From assembly GCF_026339955.1 (NCBI RefSeq), contig NZ_JAPEPW010000003.1:496001-560000 (forward strand): 64,000 nt of DNA, in the 5' to 3' direction. Shown piece after piece: positions 62,414 through 64,000 of this stretch. How positions within the stretch are numbered: position 1 is the first letter of the stretch; each line of letters begins with the position of its first letter. The notes under the pieces are model-generated. The model was not told the origin of the DNA, made no database searches, and saw nothing but the letters and a program-made list of their open reading frames with translations. The stretch comes from Streptomyces sp. NBC_01549. GTDB taxonomy: Bacteria; Actinomycetota; Actinomycetes; Streptomycetales; Streptomycetaceae. Made by a program: the position numbers and the translations under genes.

Positions 62414-62992
62414 GAACACGGCCGCCCGGGGAAGGTGACCTTCCATCAGTTCCGGCACACCCTGGCCACCCGGTTGATCAACGCCGATGTTCCCCAGCCC
62501 GTGATCCAGACCCTGCTCGATCACATGTCGCCGGCCATGACGGCCGTCTAAGCCAAGCTCCACGACAAGACGCTGCGGCGGCACTGGGAGAACGCCCTCA
62601 AGGTCAACCACGAGGGGCAGAAGGCCGAGATCGCCGCCGGCCACCCGCTCGCCGGGGCGGCCTGGGCGAAGATGAGCCTGGTCCGCGCGAAGGTGACGCT
62701 ACCCAACGGCTGCTGCGGAGCCCCGGTGCAGACCGACTGCGAGTACGCCAACCCCTGTCTGGACTGCCGGTTCTTCATCACGACTGGCGACTTCCTCCAG
62801 CAGCACCGCCAGCAGCGGCAGGAGACCAGCGAACTCATCACCCAGGCCGAGCAGGCCGGGCTCGCCCGGGTCGCGGAAAAGAACCGCCGCACCTTCGGCA
62901 AGCTCGACAAAATCATCAGCGCTCTCGAAGAGACCGCCGAGAACCAGATCGTCGTCGGCGGCCACGTGGAGAACGTCGATGCCGCCAGCTGA
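62400..62992 (+). pseudogene. tyrosine recombinase/integrase, C-terminal part with a stop at the catalytic Tyr
   Basis: The frame holds RTDEHGRPGKVTFHQFRHTL ATRLINADVPQPVIQTLLDH MSPAMTAV, then TAA (62549-62551), then AKLHDKTLRRHWENALKVNH in the same frame to 62992. H-x-x-R and the following His are present, but the residue expected to be the nucleophilic Tyr (TAVYAKLHD) is the stop. The downstream part (zinc-finger-like CCGAPVQTDCEYANPCLDCRF) is intact. The N-terminal half is missing. Confidence 0.78.
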
Positions 62993-63433
62993 CAACACCG
63001 CCGCTCTGGCCGAGGCCACCCGACAACGCAGCCACCGCGCCCGAACCAACGCCGAGAGAGCCATCTCAGCGGCACAGCGCACCGGCAGCCACACCAGCTT
63101 CGCGGCGATCGCGAAGGAAGCAGGTGTTTCAAGGTCCTGGCTCTACACGCAGCGAGATCTCGTCACGGCCATCCGACAGTTACAGAACCGGCAGCCCTCC
63201 AGCCAGCGGACCGGCTCGCAGCCCGCCTCGATTGCATCCATCCAGCGACGGCTGGACATCGCGCTCGCGCGGATCAAGCAGCTACGGACTGAGAACAGCG
63301 ACCTTCCCGCCTGGAAATGGCGTACGGGGAGATCCGCAGGTTGCGCGGGATCTCCCACTCCGGTGGGCTCGAGCCGGAGAAGCAAGAGAACAACGTCCCT
63401 TGGCGCATTCCTCGCACCACAGCCGAAAAATGA
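62979..63433 (+). pseudogene. DUF6262-like integrase partner, one frameshift
   Basis: ATG 62979 overlaps the integrase stop by 14 bases. The N-terminus has an HTH-like part (RAISAAQRTGSHTSFAAIAK EAGVSRSWLYTQRDLVTAIR QL) and a coiled coil (IASIQRRLDIALARIKQLRT EN). Near 63300 a small deletion shifts the frame; the other frame continues LEMAYGEIRRLRGISHSGGL EPEKQENN to a stop at 63433. It forms a two-gene integration module with the broken integrase, both inactive as seen. Confidence 0.65.
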
Positions 63434-63470
63434 CCGTCAGGAGACCGGGGCCCCTGCTACGGTGATCGGC

Positions 63471-63521
63471 ATGAAGCGCGCTGCCATGACGACGACGCCG
63501 GAGAGTGTCCCGGCGCGCTGA
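63471..63521 (+). CDS. leader peptide with three consecutive Thr codons
   Basis: A 16-residue frame MKRAAMTTTPESVPAR ending 14 bases before a strong hairpin and 90 bases before a threonyl-tRNA synthetase gene. ACG-ACG-ACG encodes Thr-Thr-Thr. This is the layout of ribosome-mediated attenuation: stalling at Thr codons when charged tRNA-Thr is scarce would prevent hairpin formation. Translation of the peptide is inferred; an inner ATG at 63486 would give MTTTPESVPAR. Confidence 0.6.
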   Translation: MKRAAMTTTPESVPAR

Positions 63522-63535
63522 CAGACGACCTGATC

Positions 63536-63567
63536 CGAAGCCCCGGGGCAAGTGCCCCGGGGCTTCG
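63536..63567 (+). terminator. attenuator/terminator hairpin before thrS
   Basis: Perfectly complementary arms CGAAGCCCCGGGGCA and TGCCCCGGGGCTTCG are separated by AG, giving a stem of 13 or more bp, followed by TCGTAGG without a long U-run. Placed between the Thr-rich leader and the synthetase gene. Confidence 0.7.
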
Positions 63568-63611
63568 TCGTAGGCCCGGTCACTTGCTCCGCAACCAGCA
63601 AGGAGACCGCG

Positions 63612-64000
63612 ATGACCACCGTCCACGACCACCGCAAACTCGGCCGGGAACTGAACCTGTTCGACACTGACCCGCTGATCGGCGCCGGACTGCCTTACTG
63701 GCTGCCCGAAGGCGCGGCCGTGAGGCACACCCTGGAGGAGTACATCCGTTCCGCTGAGCGGCGAGCGGGCTACCAGCACGTGTACTCGCCCGTGCTCGGC
63801 AAGCGGGAGCTGTACGAGATCTCCGGGCACTGGGCGCACTACAGCGATGACATGTTCCCCCCGATGGACATCGGCAGCGAGCAAGTCGTTCTGCGGCCGA
63901 GCCTGTGTCCTCACCATGCGGTCATCTACCGTTCCCGCTCCCACAGCTACCGCGAACTACCCCTGCGTATGGCCGAACTCGGCGGTATGTACCGGTCCGA
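63612..64000 (+). CDS. thrS: threonyl-tRNA synthetase, short type, C-terminus off the window
   Basis: ATG 63612 with AAGGAG 8 bases upstream. The 129 residues visible start directly with the catalytic core (DHRKLGRELNLFDTDPLIGA GLPYWLPEGAAVRHTLEEYI), with the class II motifs VLRPSLCPHHAVIYRSRSHS YRELPLRMAELGGMYRS. The N-terminal TGS and editing domains of normal ThrRS are absent. Such short ThrRS copies in actinomycetes can be second enzymes, for instance self-resistance types such as BorO in borrelidin producers; here this is a suggestion only. Expression is probably controlled by the leader at 63471. Confidence 0.85.
   Translation, partial: MTTVHDHRKLGRELNLFDTDPLIGAGLPYWLPEGAAVRHTLEEYIRSAERRAGYQHVYSPVLGKRELYEISGHWAHYSDDMFPPMDIGSEQVVLRPSLCPHHAVIYRSRSHSYRELPLRMAELGGMYRS

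Noticed and set aside
1..64000. tRNA, rRNA, phage structural genes, conjugation genes or a biosynthetic gene cluster
   Set aside because: None were recognised; the lone P450, glycosyltransferase and methyltransferase fragment do not form a cluster with core biosynthetic enzymes.

Overview
The window is high-GC actinobacterial DNA, most likely Streptomyces or a close relative. Support comes from the codon style, GTG/TTG starts, the transposase families and Streptomyces-type orphan proteins (a CoiA-like protein, a YrdB-like membrane protein, a TPR-type ATPase remnant). It is an accessory region: nearly half is insertion sequences, often nested, and many ordinary genes are broken. No tRNA, rRNA or CRISPR array was seen.

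1-8.4 kb: a partial coiled-coil gene, a Phd/YefM-RelE toxin-antitoxin pair pushed apart by an IS5-type element and an ISAzo13-type element, IS3 and IS701 fragments, a GT1 glycosyltransferase beheaded by a second, apparently identical copy of the IS5-type element, and an aquaporin pseudogene. 8.4-16 kb: a 6.2 kb IS nest (IS4 with ISAs1 inside it, plus IS1380 and IS630) inserted in the terminal hairpin of a TnpB (IS200/IS605-type) element whose tnpB carries an in-frame stop. 16.4-19.3 kb: an IS3 element holding an IS630 and a 313-bp IS30-derived mini-element; the IS3 itself splits a methyltransferase-like gene.

19.8-26.3 kb: a DapB-like oxidoreductase, ferredoxin reductase, ferredoxin and a cytochrome P450. 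The P450 is split after codon 20 by an IS701 element; removing the element and one 5-bp repeat restores the full gene. 26.7-34.1 kb: an IS5 fragment, two complete group II introns and two IS701 elements, one carrying an intron in its inverted repeat. 34-40.6 kb: orphan genes, an ATPase pseudogene and a broken IS982.

41-57.6 kb is the best-preserved and most interesting part: two tightly overlapping minus-strand operons separated by a GntR/FCD regulator. The first (57.6 to 52.8 kb) encodes a three-component FAD/2Fe-2S dehydrogenase, a DHDPS-family deaminase and a 4-hydroxyproline epimerase. The second (51.6 to 41.0 kb) encodes a complete oligopeptide ABC transporter, a proline iminopeptidase, an Xaa-Pro aminopeptidase and a GH127 beta-L-arabinofuranosidase. 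Together they read as a system that imports hydroxyproline-rich, probably arabinosylated, plant cell-wall (extensin-type) peptides, removes the arabinose, releases hydroxyproline and degrades it. All three transcription units carry a TGTGACAT-like motif upstream.

57.9-64 kb: an IS110 remnant, a third (truncated) group II intron, an IS6 element, a secreted orphan protein, an L-serine dehydratase pseudogene, an integrase whose expected catalytic tyrosine codon reads TAA, a DUF6262-like pseudogene, and at the edge a short-type threonyl-tRNA synthetase preceded by a leader peptide with three consecutive Thr codons and a strong hairpin. All family names come from reading the translations; no database search was possible.
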